32,525 bases of DNA from Patescibacteria group bacterium (lineage in GTDB: Bacteria > Patescibacteriota > Patescibacteriia > UBA1558 > GWA2-36-10): positions 1 to 32,525 of the forward strand of contig JAQUKX010000009.1 in assembly GCA_028718865.1 (NCBI GenBank). Direction: 5' to 3'. Under the pieces are notes generated by a model. That model was not told where the DNA came from and did no database searches. It saw only the letters and a program-made list of their open reading frames with translations. Both the position numbers and the translations under genes were made by a program. Shown piece by piece: positions 7,152-17,325 of this stretch (positions within the stretch are counted from its first letter, which is position 1; each line of letters opens with the position of its first letter).

Positions 7152-7718
7152 ATGAAAAAAGTAATTGCTGAAATTTCCGCTAGGCATATCCATATTTCCA
7201 GAGCTCATCTGGATAAGCTTTTTGGCAAAGGTTATGAGCTCAAAGCAATCAAAGAGCTTTCTCAACCAGGAGAATTTGCTGCCCAAGAAGAGGTGAAAAT
7301 TATTGGTCCAAAAAATAATATTACTATGCGTATAGTGGGTCCAGCCAGAAAACAAACGCAAATTGAATTAGCTGTTACTGATGCTAGAGCTCTGGGGATT
7401 AATCCGATTTTTCGTGTTTCCGGTGATCTCAAAAGCAGTTCAGGTGGTGTAATGCTCAAAGGACCTAAGGGCTTAGTCAAATTGATCAGTGGATTAATAG
7501 TGCCACTGAGACATTTGCATATCTCTGAGGCCGATGCCAAGAAATGGAAATTAAAAAACGGCCAAAAAGTAAAAGCCAGAGTCGGCGGAGAAAGAGGATT
7601 GGTATTTGATAATATTGTTGTCAGAGTGGGCAATTATAATACTCGGATTCATTTGGATACTGATGAAGCCAATGCCGCGGGCTTGGGTGGCTGTAGCAAA
7701 ATAGATTTGTTAGTATGA
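7152..7718 (+). CDS. pduL: PduL-type phosphate acyltransferase
   Basis: SARHIHIS, VTDARALGI, VPLRHLHIS and IHLDTDEANAAG match the two-repeat PduL pattern. Confidence 0.9.
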   Translation: MKKVIAEISARHIHISRAHLDKLFGKGYELKAIKELSQPGEFAAQEEVKIIGPKNNITMRIVGPARKQTQIELAVTDARALGINPIFRVSGDLKSSSGGVMLKGPKGLVKLISGLIVPLRHLHISEADAKKWKLKNGQKVKARVGGERGLVFDNIVVRVGNYNTRIHLDTDEANAAGLGGCSKIDLLV

Positions 7719-7789
7719 ATCCCGTTAGAAATTTGAGAGGCAGATTTCTTTTAGGGGAAAATTAAAAATAACAATTAATTTCTAAAAGG

Positions 7790-8938
7790 GTGAGTAGGCA
7801 TCTATTAATTTTAAATAATGGCAGTAGCAGTTTGAAGTTTTCAGTCTTTGCCCTAGGCAAAGAATTGGGTAATGAGGTTTTGACTGGTTCTTTTAGTCTT
7901 TATGGTCAAAAAAGCGTTTTGACTTACAGCCAAGGCAGAAAAAAAACTCGGATAAACTATCAAAGCGCTTATGATTTGTCGGCTTGGTGGCGGCATTTGC
8001 TAGGACTTTTGACCAAGTTTGACATTGCTTATGTTGGTTTTCGCTTGGTTCATGGCGGTGAAGAATTCAATCAAGTGCAAAAAATAGACAAAAATTTGCT
8101 TACCCGGGTTAAAAAATATAATCAGCTGGCGCCTTTGCATAATCCGACTACTTTGGCATTGGTTCAATTGGCCAAGCAAACTTGGCCTAGAGCCAAGATG
8201 GCGCTTACTTTTGACACAGCTTGGCATCGGAGCATGGCGCCGGAAGCATATCTTTATTCTTTGCCTTTGCAATATTACAAAAATTACGGCATCAGAAAAT
8301 ACGGCTTTCATGGACTGAGTCATGAAGCAGCCGCTCTCTACGCCGCCAAAAAGCTGGGCAAAAGTATTTCACAGCTCAGTCTCATCAGCTGTCATCTGGG
8401 TTCTGGCTCCAGCTTGGCTTGGGTAGTAAATGGCAAGGTCAAAGATACTACTATGGGCTTTTCTCCTAATGAAGGCCTGACCATGGCTACCAGAAGCGGT
8501 GATTTGCCATCGGGCGTAGTGCTTTATATGGCACGGGAGCTAAAAATCCCCCTCAAAGAAATTGATATTATTTTGAACAAACAATCAGGTCTTTTGGGCT
8601 TGTCTGGACTGGCTGATTTGAGAGACGTCCTGTTGGCGGCGGGCTATCGGGTAGCTGATTATAAATCAAGTTATAAGTTTAATTCCGAGCAGAGAAAAAT
8701 GGCTAAGACAGCTTTGGCGGTTTATGTCTATGATATTCGTCGCTATCTGGCTTCTTATCTGGCTATGAGCAAGAAATTGGAGACAATTGTTTTTGGCGGC
8801 ACGGTTTCTCAAAACAAAGACATCAGACGACTGGTTCTCAAAGATCTCAATTTACCCAAAGGAATAAAAATATTTATTGCCCCAGAAGGGGAAATGAAAA
8901 ATATAGCTCAAAAAACAATCCAATGTTTGAAAAAATAA
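7790..8938 (+). CDS. ackA: Acetate kinase (GTG start)
   Basis: NNGSSSLKFSVF, TFDTAWHRSM, YGIRKYGFHGLSHE, TMGFSPNEGLTMATRSGDL, FGGTVSQNKDIR. Confidence 0.92.
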   Translation: MSRHLLILNNGSSSLKFSVFALGKELGNEVLTGSFSLYGQKSVLTYSQGRKKTRINYQSAYDLSAWWRHLLGLLTKFDIAYVGFRLVHGGEEFNQVQKIDKNLLTRVKKYNQLAPLHNPTTLALVQLAKQTWPRAKMALTFDTAWHRSMAPEAYLYSLPLQYYKNYGIRKYGFHGLSHEAAALYAAKKLGKSISQLSLISCHLGSGSSLAWVVNGKVKDTTMGFSPNEGLTMATRSGDLPSGVVLYMARELKIPLKEIDIILNKQSGLLGLSGLADLRDVLLAAGYRVADYKSSYKFNSEQRKMAKTALAVYVYDIRRYLASYLAMSKKLETIVFGGTVSQNKDIRRLVLKDLNLPKGIKIFIAPEGEMKNIAQKTIQCLKK

Positions 8939-9351
8939 AAATAGCCCAAGCCCAAGAAAACGGGGACATCATCGGCAAACTGGAAGCTGATGACCAAAAA
9001 ATGGTGGAGCTAAACAGCTCTTTGCTTAATATTTTGGACGAGTATCAGACGCTTAATTTTTCCCAGTCAAGCCAAACTTTTTTCAGTTTTAATAATCCTT
9101 ATTTTTGGGCTTTGCTTATCGGTCTTTTGCTTTTGGCTTTGGCTTTGGGCACTTTGATGAAAGAATTGAAGAAGGGTTCATCGTCTTCGCCTGCTTTGCC
9201 AAAAATGACTGATACTGCCAAGACAGTAGTGCCACCGCTTACAACTAATACTGCACCTGTCCAGGCCAGCAAAGAACAAAGTGCGGTCAAGGCCAGCCAG
9301 AGGGCGGCCAAAAAATCGTTGAAAATAAAAGTAGTAAAAGTCAAAAAATAA
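8923..9351 (+). CDS. Single-pass membrane protein with Lys-rich C-terminal tail
   Basis: 142 aa, TM FWALLIGLLLLALALGTL, tail KKSLKIKVVKVKK; overlaps the end of ackA. Confidence 0.6.
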   Translation: MFEKIKIAQAQENGDIIGKLEADDQKMVELNSSLLNILDEYQTLNFSQSSQTFFSFNNPYFWALLIGLLLLALALGTLMKELKKGSSSSPALPKMTDTAKTVVPPLTTNTAPVQASKEQSAVKASQRAAKKSLKIKVVKVKK

Positions 9352-9375
9352 TTTTGAAAATTTTATCAGCCGCTG

Positions 9376-9396
9376 AACCCGCTTTGGGTTTTTAGT
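9376..9396 (+). terminator. Short terminator-like hairpin
   Basis: AACCC (9376-9380) / GGGTT (9386-9390) followed by a T tract. Confidence 0.35.
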
Positions 9397-9406
9397 TTAA
9401 TTTTTT

Positions 9407-11113
9407 ATGCCTTTGTATATTTGGAAAAATCCGACCAGTATTGACAAAGAAGTTTTGGAAGAGTTCCCCGAGCTTCACCCTATTGTGGTGCAGCTGCTTT
9501 ATAATCGCGGCTTAAAGACACAAAAGGAAATAGACGAATTTTTATATCCCGAATACAGCCAAGATGTCCATAATCCATATTTGTTTAGGGATATGGACAA
9601 GGCTTGCCGGCGCATTTATCAAGCTATAGAAAAAAAAGAAAAAATAACTGTTTACGGGGATTATGATGCTGACGGAGTTTGTGCCGCTGTTATTTTGAAG
9701 ACAGTTTTAGAAAAATTGGGAGCAGAAGTAGAAGTGTATTTGCCTCATCGGGAAAAACAGGGCTATGGGCTCAATCTCAAAGCAATTGAAGAAATAGCCG
9801 CCGCCGGAACCAAACTGATCATTACTTGCGACTGCGGTATTAGCAATGTGGAAGAAGTGGCGCTGGCCAACAAAAATAAAGTAGATGTAATTATCAGCGA
9901 TCATCATAGTGAGCCGGAGAAATTACCGGATGCTTTGGCCATTATTCATCCTCGGCTTGAAGGGGAGAAATATCCTTTCAAGTTTCTGGCCGGCGGCGGC
10001 GTGGCTTTCAAGCTAGCGCAGGGACTGATTCAAAAATCCAAGCAACTTAACGAGCGGGAAAAAGAAATAGAAGAAAAATGGCTTTTGGATCTGGTGGCCA
10101 TTTCCACAGTGGCCGATATGATGCCGCTTTTGGGAGAAAATCGGACTTTGCTCAAATATGGATTATTGGTACTTAGAAAAACCAAGCGTCCGGGTTTACT
10201 CCAACTTATCAAGGTAGCCAATTTGACGCCGGAAAAAATTAATGCTCAAAATATCGGTTTTTCTTTGGGACCGCGCATCAATGCTGCCGGAAGAATGGAT
10301 CATGCCAATTTGGCTTATTATACCTTGATTGAAAAAGACGAGGATAAAGCGGCTATTCTGGCCGGCAATATTAATCAGTCTAATATTGATAGGCAAAAAA
10401 TGACCGAGCAAATGGTCAAAGAAGCCAAGGAAATGAAGCTGAATCAGTCTGAAAAATTGCTGGCTTTTTATAAAGCGGACTGGCCAGTGGGACTGACCGG
10501 CTTGGTAGCCGGCCGCCTGCTCAAGGATTTTGGCAAGCCAGCCATAGTCATGACCAAGGTGGGCGAACAAATAATCGGCTCAGCCCGTTCAATAGAAGGA
10601 TTTGATATCAGCGCTTTACTTAGTGTCAATCAGTCTTTGCTCAATCGTTTTGGCGGGCATCCGCAGGCGGCCGGATTTGCTTTGAGCGAAAAAAACAAAG
10701 ATCAATTTGTCGCCAATCTAAAAGAGGCGGCAGAAAATATCAAAGACAGCGACTTGCAAAAAAAACTGGAAATAGAGCTGGAGATAGATTTTTTGGATAT
10801 CAGCTGGGAGTTGATGGATATGTTGGAAAAATTCGAGCCTTATGGCCATCAAAATCCTGAGTCGGTTTTTATGTCCAGAAATATTTTTATCCAATCAGCT
10901 AGGAGAGTGGGTCTGGATCAAAAACATTGGAAGCTGGAGCTGGCCAAAGATGGCTGTAGCCGAGGGGCAATTGCTTTTTTTATGGGGGATATTGATTTGG
11001 CAGTCGGCCAGGAAGTGGATGTGGTCTATAATTTGAGCATCAATCAATACAATGGCAGTCGAGAAATCCAAATGGTAGTCAAAGATATCAAGTCAGCGGA
11101 GAAAAATATTTAA
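9407..11113 (+). CDS. recJ: Single-stranded-DNA-specific exonuclease RecJ
   Basis: VYGDYDADGVCA, TCDCGISN, ISDHHSEP, GPRINAAGRMDHA, GGHPQAAGFAL. Confidence 0.95.
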   Translation: MPLYIWKNPTSIDKEVLEEFPELHPIVVQLLYNRGLKTQKEIDEFLYPEYSQDVHNPYLFRDMDKACRRIYQAIEKKEKITVYGDYDADGVCAAVILKTVLEKLGAEVEVYLPHREKQGYGLNLKAIEEIAAAGTKLIITCDCGISNVEEVALANKNKVDVIISDHHSEPEKLPDALAIIHPRLEGEKYPFKFLAGGGVAFKLAQGLIQKSKQLNEREKEIEEKWLLDLVAISTVADMMPLLGENRTLLKYGLLVLRKTKRPGLLQLIKVANLTPEKINAQNIGFSLGPRINAAGRMDHANLAYYTLIEKDEDKAAILAGNINQSNIDRQKMTEQMVKEAKEMKLNQSEKLLAFYKADWPVGLTGLVAGRLLKDFGKPAIVMTKVGEQIIGSARSIEGFDISALLSVNQSLLNRFGGHPQAAGFALSEKNKDQFVANLKEAAENIKDSDLQKKLEIELEIDFLDISWELMDMLEKFEPYGHQNPESVFMSRNIFIQSARRVGLDQKHWKLELAKDGCSRGAIAFFMGDIDLAVGQEVDVVYNLSINQYNGSREIQMVVKDIKSAEKNI

Positions 11114-11129
11114 AAATTAGCAAATAGAA

Positions 11130-11540
11130 ATGTATAAGCTATTTACTGACGGCGGAGCCAGAGGAAACCCGGGTCCGGCCGCTATAGGCGGAGTACTCTA
11201 TCAAGATGAAAAAATCCTGGATTCTTTTTCTCTTTATATCGGGCACGGCACCAACAATCAAGCAGAGTACAAAGCGATTATTTTCGGTTTGGAGCTGGCT
11301 AAAAAGCAGGGCGTGAACGAGCTGGCTTGTTTTTTGGATAGCGAGCTGGTGGTCAAGCAGCTCAACCAAGAGTACAAAGTCAAAGATGCCGAACTAGCCA
11401 AGCTTTTTGTCAGAGCTTGGAATTTGTCTTTGCAGTTCAAAAAAATATCTTTTTCCCATGTCCGGCGAGAAAAAAATAAAGAAGCCGATAAGCTGCTCAA
11501 TCAGGCCCTGGAAAAACAACTGAAAAACTCCGCTATTTAG
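11130..11540 (+). CDS. Ribonuclease H family protein (RNase HI-like)
   Basis: LFTDGGARGNPGPAAIGGVL, TNNQAEYKAII, LDSELVVKQL, REKNKEADKL. Confidence 0.92.
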   Translation: MYKLFTDGGARGNPGPAAIGGVLYQDEKILDSFSLYIGHGTNNQAEYKAIIFGLELAKKQGVNELACFLDSELVVKQLNQEYKVKDAELAKLFVRAWNLSLQFKKISFSHVRREKNKEADKLLNQALEKQLKNSAI

Positions 11541-11611
11541 CTAGATTAGCTTCAATTTTTAACTTGCAAAAGGGATTGATTTTTCCTTTTTAAAATGGTA
11601 TTTTATAATCA

Positions 11612-12613
11612 ATGAGTTATGAATTTAAGTGGCCAGTTTATGGCCACAGTAGTCAGACCCAATTCCTCAAAAGCCTGATTTTGCAAAAGCGCTTGGCCAA
11701 TGCTTATTTATTTTACGGTCCGGCTGGTTTGGGCAAAAAATTCGTGGCGGATTTTTTTGTCCGCAGTTTTTATTGCCAGTCTGATAGCACCAAGCCTTGC
11801 GGTCAATGTCAAAATTGTCTAGCTATAGGCAAAAAAATATTTTTTGATTTGTACAAACTGGGAGACAGGGAAGAGCTGTCAATAGACAATATCAGGGGTT
11901 TTTTACAGAAATTGTCTTTATCCAGCTTGACGGCCAATCATAAAATAGCGCTGATTTACGGTGCCGATACTATCAATCTTTTCGGCGCCAATGCCCTTTT
12001 AAAAACCTTGGAGGAACCACCGGCCAAAACCACTTTAATATTGATAAGCGATTCTATAGAAAATTTGCCAGCTACTGTATTATCTCGCTGCCAATTATTG
12101 AAGTTCAGGCCTATTAGCCGACAAAATATGCTGCTTTGGTTGGAAAATTTTGATTTTTCACCGGCCGAAAGAGAAACTATTGTTAATTTGTCTTTTGGCC
12201 GACCGGGCTTGGCTTTGAAAATAATGGAGGATAATTTGGCTGAATTTAAAAAGGCCAATAATTTTATTATAAAAATGCTCTCCGGCAGCCGCTTCAATTA
12301 TATGCAGACTTTGGACAAATGGTTTGAAATTTTAAAAAAAGAAAATCCTGATAGCAAGATAAGCGATCTGGGAAGCTTGACCAAGAAATATTTGGCTTGG
12401 CTGGAGCTGATTTTGCGGGACTTGCTTTATTTGAAGCTAAAAAGAGAACCGGTCAATGAAATTTATCAGACTGAACTGACTAACATTGCCAAGGATTTTA
12501 GTCAGGAAGGTATTTTGAAAAATTTGCTTTCTTTGGACAAAGCCAAGCAGAGACTGGATCGCAATGCTTCGCCCCAGCTTTTGTGGGAAAATTTATTTTT
12601 GGAAATCAAATAA
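11612..12613 (+). CDS. holB: DNA polymerase III delta' subunit
   Basis: AYLFYGPAGLGKKF, zinc-binding CQSDSTKPCGQCQNC, ANALLKTLEEPP, LSRCQLLKF. Confidence 0.9.
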   Translation: MSYEFKWPVYGHSSQTQFLKSLILQKRLANAYLFYGPAGLGKKFVADFFVRSFYCQSDSTKPCGQCQNCLAIGKKIFFDLYKLGDREELSIDNIRGFLQKLSLSSLTANHKIALIYGADTINLFGANALLKTLEEPPAKTTLILISDSIENLPATVLSRCQLLKFRPISRQNMLLWLENFDFSPAERETIVNLSFGRPGLALKIMEDNLAEFKKANNFIIKMLSGSRFNYMQTLDKWFEILKKENPDSKISDLGSLTKKYLAWLELILRDLLYLKLKREPVNEIYQTELTNIAKDFSQEGILKNLLSLDKAKQRLDRNASPQLLWENLFLEIK

Positions 12614-12622
12614 AAAACAAAT

Positions 12623-13834
12623 ATGAAAATGAAAAAAATATTTATTTTGCTTCTGCTGCCGATTTTTTTAAGCGGCTGTATCAGGGTGCAGACAGAAAGT
12701 ACGCCGCAAGCGGCTAGCGGTGGATTGTTTAGAACCCAGAATCTAGGGGAAAGCTGGGATAGAATGACCACGATTTATACGGCCGGCGGCAGAGCGCAAA
12801 ATTTTAATGCTTCCAGCATCACTACGATTGCTTTTGATACTTTGGATGAAAAAGCAATCTACGTCGGTACTAGCGCTGACGGAGTGTTTTTTAGCTACAA
12901 TTACGGCGAAGGCTGGTTCAATACCTTGACTGGCCGTGGTCCCATCAATGATATTGCTATTGATCCGCAGAGAAGTTGCAGTATTTTTGTGGCGGCTCAT
13001 AATACTATCTTTAGGACAAATGATTGTTCTCGCAATTGGGAAGCGGTATATTTTGAGGCTTTGGCCGGGCAGTTTATCACTGCTCTGGCAATTGACGCCC
13101 AAAATTCCAATATTATTTATGCCGGTACTTCTGGCGGCTCTTTTCTCAAGAGCCAGGATTATGGTTATTCTTGGAATGTCTTGCATCGCTTCGACAGAGA
13201 GCCGGTAAAAAAAATAATAGTGCAAAACCATTTTGATAATAATGTTTTGTATATGGCGACGGAAAAAACCGGTGTTTATCGCAGCGCTGACGGCGGTTTG
13301 AGCTGGCTGGATTTGAAGGAAACAAAAGTTGATCGAGCCAGTGTTGACGAAGACGCTATATTTCTTGAAAAAGTAAAAGAAAAAAAAGTCCAGTTGAGAA
13401 TTCCTGATTATCAAGATTTGCCGGACAATGAATACCAGCGGCTTTTAGATGCTAAATATCCGACTTTGAAAGGATTGGGAGCCAATGCCATTATTTATGG
13501 CTCTTTGAGCAGTGATCGCAGTGTCCGAGACGGAATAATTTACGCCAATAAAATGGGAATATTTCGTTTGAGTAATCCAGATACTGGTATGTGGTATTTC
13601 TTGGATCTGCTTACGCCGGAGTCAAGAGATAATATTTTCTCAGCTATTGTCAATCCCCAGAATACGCGGGAAATAATCTACGGCACCAGTAATGCCTTGT
13701 ATCGCTCTCATGACAACGGAGTAAACTGGTCAATCAGAAAATTGCCGACCGATTTTATAGCCAGAGTATTAGAGTTTTCCCCAGATAACAAGTTTCTTTA
13801 TCTAGGAGCTTACATGGTGCAGCAGCGCAGATAA
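12623..13834 (+). CDS. Lipoprotein with BNR / Ycf48-like beta-propeller repeats
   Basis: Lipobox FLSGC; repeats such as IYAGTSGGSFLKSQDYGYSWNVL, VYRSADGGLSWLDL, LYRSHDNGVNWSI. Confidence 0.88.
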   Translation: MKMKKIFILLLLPIFLSGCIRVQTESTPQAASGGLFRTQNLGESWDRMTTIYTAGGRAQNFNASSITTIAFDTLDEKAIYVGTSADGVFFSYNYGEGWFNTLTGRGPINDIAIDPQRSCSIFVAAHNTIFRTNDCSRNWEAVYFEALAGQFITALAIDAQNSNIIYAGTSGGSFLKSQDYGYSWNVLHRFDREPVKKIIVQNHFDNNVLYMATEKTGVYRSADGGLSWLDLKETKVDRASVDEDAIFLEKVKEKKVQLRIPDYQDLPDNEYQRLLDAKYPTLKGLGANAIIYGSLSSDRSVRDGIIYANKMGIFRLSNPDTGMWYFLDLLTPESRDNIFSAIVNPQNTREIIYGTSNALYRSHDNGVNWSIRKLPTDFIARVLEFSPDNKFLYLGAYMVQQRR

Positions 13835-13848
13835 TTAATTTCAAATAT

Positions 13849-14403
13849 ATGCATAATTTAATAGAGAGCAATAAAATTAATTTTGAGAAATCTTTGGAAT
13901 TTCTCAAACATGAGATATCGGCAATTCGAACCGGTCGAGTGTCACCATCCTTGGTGGAGAAAATTCCAGTAGAATCATATGGTACTTTTTCCGAGTTGAT
14001 GCATGTGGCTTCTATCAGCTCGCCCGAGCCCCAAACTATTGTGATAAAGCCTTGGGATAAAGGCCTAATCAAAGCCATAGAAAAAGCAATCAGCCAGTCT
14101 GATCTCAATATCAATCCAGTGGCTGAGAGCGATCTCTTGCGTCTCAATTTTCCGCCTTTGACCGAAGAAAGCCGGCTGAACTTGGTAAAAATATTGGCAA
14201 AAAAATTGGAAGAAGGCCGAGTGGCTATCAAAGGCCAGCGGGAAAAAGTGCGGGAATTGGTCAATAAAGCGGAAAAAGACAAGGAGATTTCCGAAGATGA
14301 AAAATTCAAAGCGCTGGAAGATTTGGATAATTTGACCAAGGATTATAATGAAAAAATCAAGCAACTAGGCGAACAAAAAGAAAAAGAAATAATGACTATA
14401 TAA
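13849..14403 (+). CDS. frr: Ribosome recycling factor
   Basis: EISAIRTGRVSPSLVEKIPVESYG...QTIVIKPWDKGLIKAIEKAI...LNFPPLTEESR... Confidence 0.96.
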   Translation: MHNLIESNKINFEKSLEFLKHEISAIRTGRVSPSLVEKIPVESYGTFSELMHVASISSPEPQTIVIKPWDKGLIKAIEKAISQSDLNINPVAESDLLRLNFPPLTEESRLNLVKILAKKLEEGRVAIKGQREKVRELVNKAEKDKEISEDEKFKALEDLDNLTKDYNEKIKQLGEQKEKEIMTI

Positions 14404-14404
14404 A

Positions 14405-15508
14405 ATGCTTACCATTGTTGTTTTTATATTAATACTCGGCCTGCTTATTTTTGTCCATGAGCTGGGCCATTTTATCACCGCCATCAGGCTGGGGGTAAAA
14501 GTAGAGGAATTCGGCTTGGGTTTTCCACCACGGCTGGTTTCTTTTAAGAAAAAAGGGGTGATTTATTCGCTCAACTGGATACCTTTGGGCGGTTTTGTCA
14601 AAATCAAAGGTGAACAAGGCGAAGACGGCGATGATCCTCAAAGTTTTGCCAAGCAAGCTGCTTGGAAAAAGTTGGTGATAATTTCTGCCGGGGTTTTTAT
14701 GAATTTTTTGCTGGCTTTTGTTTTTTTATCAGTAGCTTTTTATTTTGGCTTGCCACAAGTTATAGACAGAGACAATATCAGTCGGCCGGTAAGCAATCCG
14801 CAGGTAATAATTGCCGATATTTATCCGGGTAGTGCTGCTCAGGAGGGCGGTATAGAAATAGGCGATCAGCTTATGGCTATAGGCGGGCAAAGCTTGGATA
14901 ATTCTCAAGCTGCTCATGAACGCATAAAGTCCGAGAGCGGACAAGCGATGGATTTATTGCTTTTGCGCAAAGGCGAGGAATTGTCTTTGTCGCTTGAACC
15001 ACGGCCTATAGAAGATCAAGGAGAACCGGTTTTGGGCATAGGCATGATTGATGTCGGAGTGATAAAATATGGTTTTTTTGAAAGTATTTGGCAGGGCCTG
15101 AGAGCGACAGTCTTGATGATAGGCATGGTAGTTAGCGCTCTTTATCATCTTTTGGCCAATTTGATAAGCCGAGGAGAAGTAGCGGCTGAATTCGGCGGGC
15201 CAGTGGCAGTAGCGGTGGTAACCGGCCAGATAGTGCAGATGGGCTGGATATATATTTTGCAGTTTGTCGCTATACTATCTATCAATTTGGGAGTGATAAA
15301 CTTCTTTCCTTTTCCGGCTTTGGATGGCGGCCGGGCTTTATTTATCGTTGCTCAAGCCATTGCTAGGCGCCAGCTTAACCAAAAAGTGGAAGCTTGGATA
15401 CACAATAGCGGCTTTATTATTTTGATATTTTTGATAATATTAATAACTTTTCGGGATTTTGGCCGCTATGGCGGACAGATGATAGAATATGTCAAAAATA
15501 TTTTTTAA
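14405..15508 (+). CDS. rseP: RseP-like site-2 zinc metalloprotease
   Basis: HELGHF active site, PDZ-like central region, NFFPFPALDGGR motif. Confidence 0.94.
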   Translation: MLTIVVFILILGLLIFVHELGHFITAIRLGVKVEEFGLGFPPRLVSFKKKGVIYSLNWIPLGGFVKIKGEQGEDGDDPQSFAKQAAWKKLVIISAGVFMNFLLAFVFLSVAFYFGLPQVIDRDNISRPVSNPQVIIADIYPGSAAQEGGIEIGDQLMAIGGQSLDNSQAAHERIKSESGQAMDLLLLRKGEELSLSLEPRPIEDQGEPVLGIGMIDVGVIKYGFFESIWQGLRATVLMIGMVVSALYHLLANLISRGEVAAEFGGPVAVAVVTGQIVQMGWIYILQFVAILSINLGVINFFPFPALDGGRALFIVAQAIARRQLNQKVEAWIHNSGFIILIFLIILITFRDFGRYGGQMIEYVKNIF

Positions 15509-15511
15509 ATA

Positions 15512-15796
15512 ATGAAGTTTAAAATAGAAAAAGGCTCTTGGAGCTTGTTGAATCTGATGAGAAGACTGGGTTATCATGCCCAGAGAGACAACCAGTCTTT
15601 TATTCGCCTGGCTGGCCGCGGCCGCTATCCTCGCTATCATATTTATATCATCGAAGGTGACGGGTTTTGGGAAGCAGGGCTGCATTTTGATCAGAAAAAG
15701 CAATCTTATTCCGGCCAGAGAGCTCATAGCGGAGATTATCAGGGAGATATTTTGGAAAAAGAAAAAGAGAGGATTATTAGCTTGTTAAGCAAATAA
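15512..15796 (+). CDS. Conserved-looking hypothetical protein (94 aa)
   Basis: Intact ORF in a tight colinear gene run. Confidence 0.6.
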   Translation: MKFKIEKGSWSLLNLMRRLGYHAQRDNQSFIRLAGRGRYPRYHIYIIEGDGFWEAGLHFDQKKQSYSGQRAHSGDYQGDILEKEKERIISLLSK

Positions 15797-15801
15797 AAAC
15801 T

Positions 15802-17256
15802 ATGGATAAAATTACTAAAAGAGCCGATGATTATTCCCAGTGGTATTTGGATATTATAGAAGCGGCTGATTTGGCTCAGTACGGGCCAGTCAAGGGAACT
15901 ATGATTATAAAACCATATGGGTATGCTATTTGGGAAAATATTCAAAAGTTATTGGATAAAAAAATAAAAGATACCGGCCATCAGAACATGTATTTTCCTT
16001 TGCTTATACCAAAATCATTTTTGAGCAAAGAAGCCAGCCATGTAGAGGGTTTTGCCAAAGAGTGCGCTGTAGTTACTCATTATAGATTGAAAAATGATAG
16101 TACGGGGAAAATCGTAATTGATGAAAAAGCCAAGCTGGAAGAGGAATTGATCATCAGGCCTACATCAGAAACTATAATTAATAATAGTTTTTCTCAGTGG
16201 ATAAAATCTTGGCGAGATTTGCCAATTTTGATAAATCAATGGGCCAATGTCATGCGTTGGGAAATGCGCACTAGGCCATTTTTGAGAACTTCAGAATTTT
16301 TATGGCAAGAGGGTCACACTGCTCATTTGAGTGAGAAAGAAGCGGAAAAAGAAGCTAGAAAAATGCTCAAAGTCTATGTTGATTTAGTAGAAAATAAATT
16401 GGCTATGAGCGTTGTGGCTGGTAAAAAATCAGATAGTGAAAAATTTGCCGGCGCTCTTTATACCTATACCATTGAAGCAATGATGCAGGATGGCAAGGCT
16501 CTGCAGTCGGCTACTTCGCATAATCTTGGACAGAATTTTGCCAAAGCTTTTGATATTAAGTTTTTGGACAAAGAAAATAATTTTCAATATGTCTGGCAGA
16601 CCAGCTGGGGCATGAGTACGCGCATTATTGGCGGATTGATCATGACTCATAGTGATGATTTGGGGCTAGTTTTACCGCCGGCAATAGCGCCTATCAAAGT
16701 GGTGGTGGTACCTATTTTGAAAAACGGCGAAGACAATAGTAAAGTTTTAGCTTTTGTCAAAAAGTTAAAATTGGGAGTGAAAGAAGTAGAAATTGATAGT
16801 AGAGAAAATTTGAGTGCCGGCGCCAAGTATAATCAATGGGAGAAGAAAGGCGTACCGATTCGTCTAGAGGTCGGTCCTAGAGAAATAGAAAATAATTCTG
16901 TTGTTTTAGTGCGTCGTGATAAAAATACTAAAGAAAAGGTACAAATAGGATCTTTAGCCAAAATTATAAAAGTTATTTTGCAGGATATGCAGGAGAATTT
17001 GCATAAAAAAGCCAAAGAATTCAGAGAAAAAAATACTAAGACAGTAGATTCTTGGGATGAGTTTAAAAAAGAGATAGAAGCCAATAATTTTGTTTTAGCT
17101 CACTGGTCCGGAGAAAAAGAGGTGGAGGAAAAAATAAAAAAAGAAACCAATGCTACTATCAGATGCCTGCCTTTTGATCATAAGAAAGAAAAGGGGAGTT
17201 GTGTTTACAGTAAGCGTCCTTCGCAGGGGCGAGTTTTGTTTGCCAAAGCTTATTAA
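15802..17256 (+). CDS. proS: Prolyl-tRNA synthetase, archaeal/eukaryotic-like short type
   Basis: [74 protein letters not shown]-terminal RCLPF...[18 protein letters not shown]. Confidence 0.95.
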   Translation: MDKITKRADDYSQWYLDIIEAADLAQYGPVKGTMIIKPYGYAIWENIQKLLDKKIKDTGHQNMYFPLLIPKSFLSKEASHVEGFAKECAVVTHYRLKNDSTGKIVIDEKAKLEEELIIRPTSETIINNSFSQWIKSWRDLPILINQWANVMRWEMRTRPFLRTSEFLWQEGHTAHLSEKEAEKEARKMLKVYVDLVENKLAMSVVAGKKSDSEKFAGALYTYTIEAMMQDGKALQSATSHNLGQNFAKAFDIKFLDKENNFQYVWQTSWGMSTRIIGGLIMTHSDDLGLVLPPAIAPIKVVVVPILKNGEDNSKVLAFVKKLKLGVKEVEIDSRENLSAGAKYNQWEKKGVPIRLEVGPREIENNSVVLVRRDKNTKEKVQIGSLAKIIKVILQDMQENLHKKAKEFREKNTKTVDSWDEFKKEIEANNFVLAHWSGEKEVEEKIKKETNATIRCLPFDHKKEKGSCVYSKRPSQGRVLFAKAY

Positions 17257-17325
17257 GGCCGCTATTTGCTAAAATTGTTAAAAAATGGTAAGAAATATAG
17301 AATATAATAAGTATTTATTGGATTA

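Noticed and set aside
12743-13414. 223-aa minus-strand ORF
   Set aside because: Antisense to the well-supported BNR lipoprotein; no recognisable motifs.
13755-14339. 194-aa minus-strand ORF
   Set aside because: Antisense to frr; shadow ORF.
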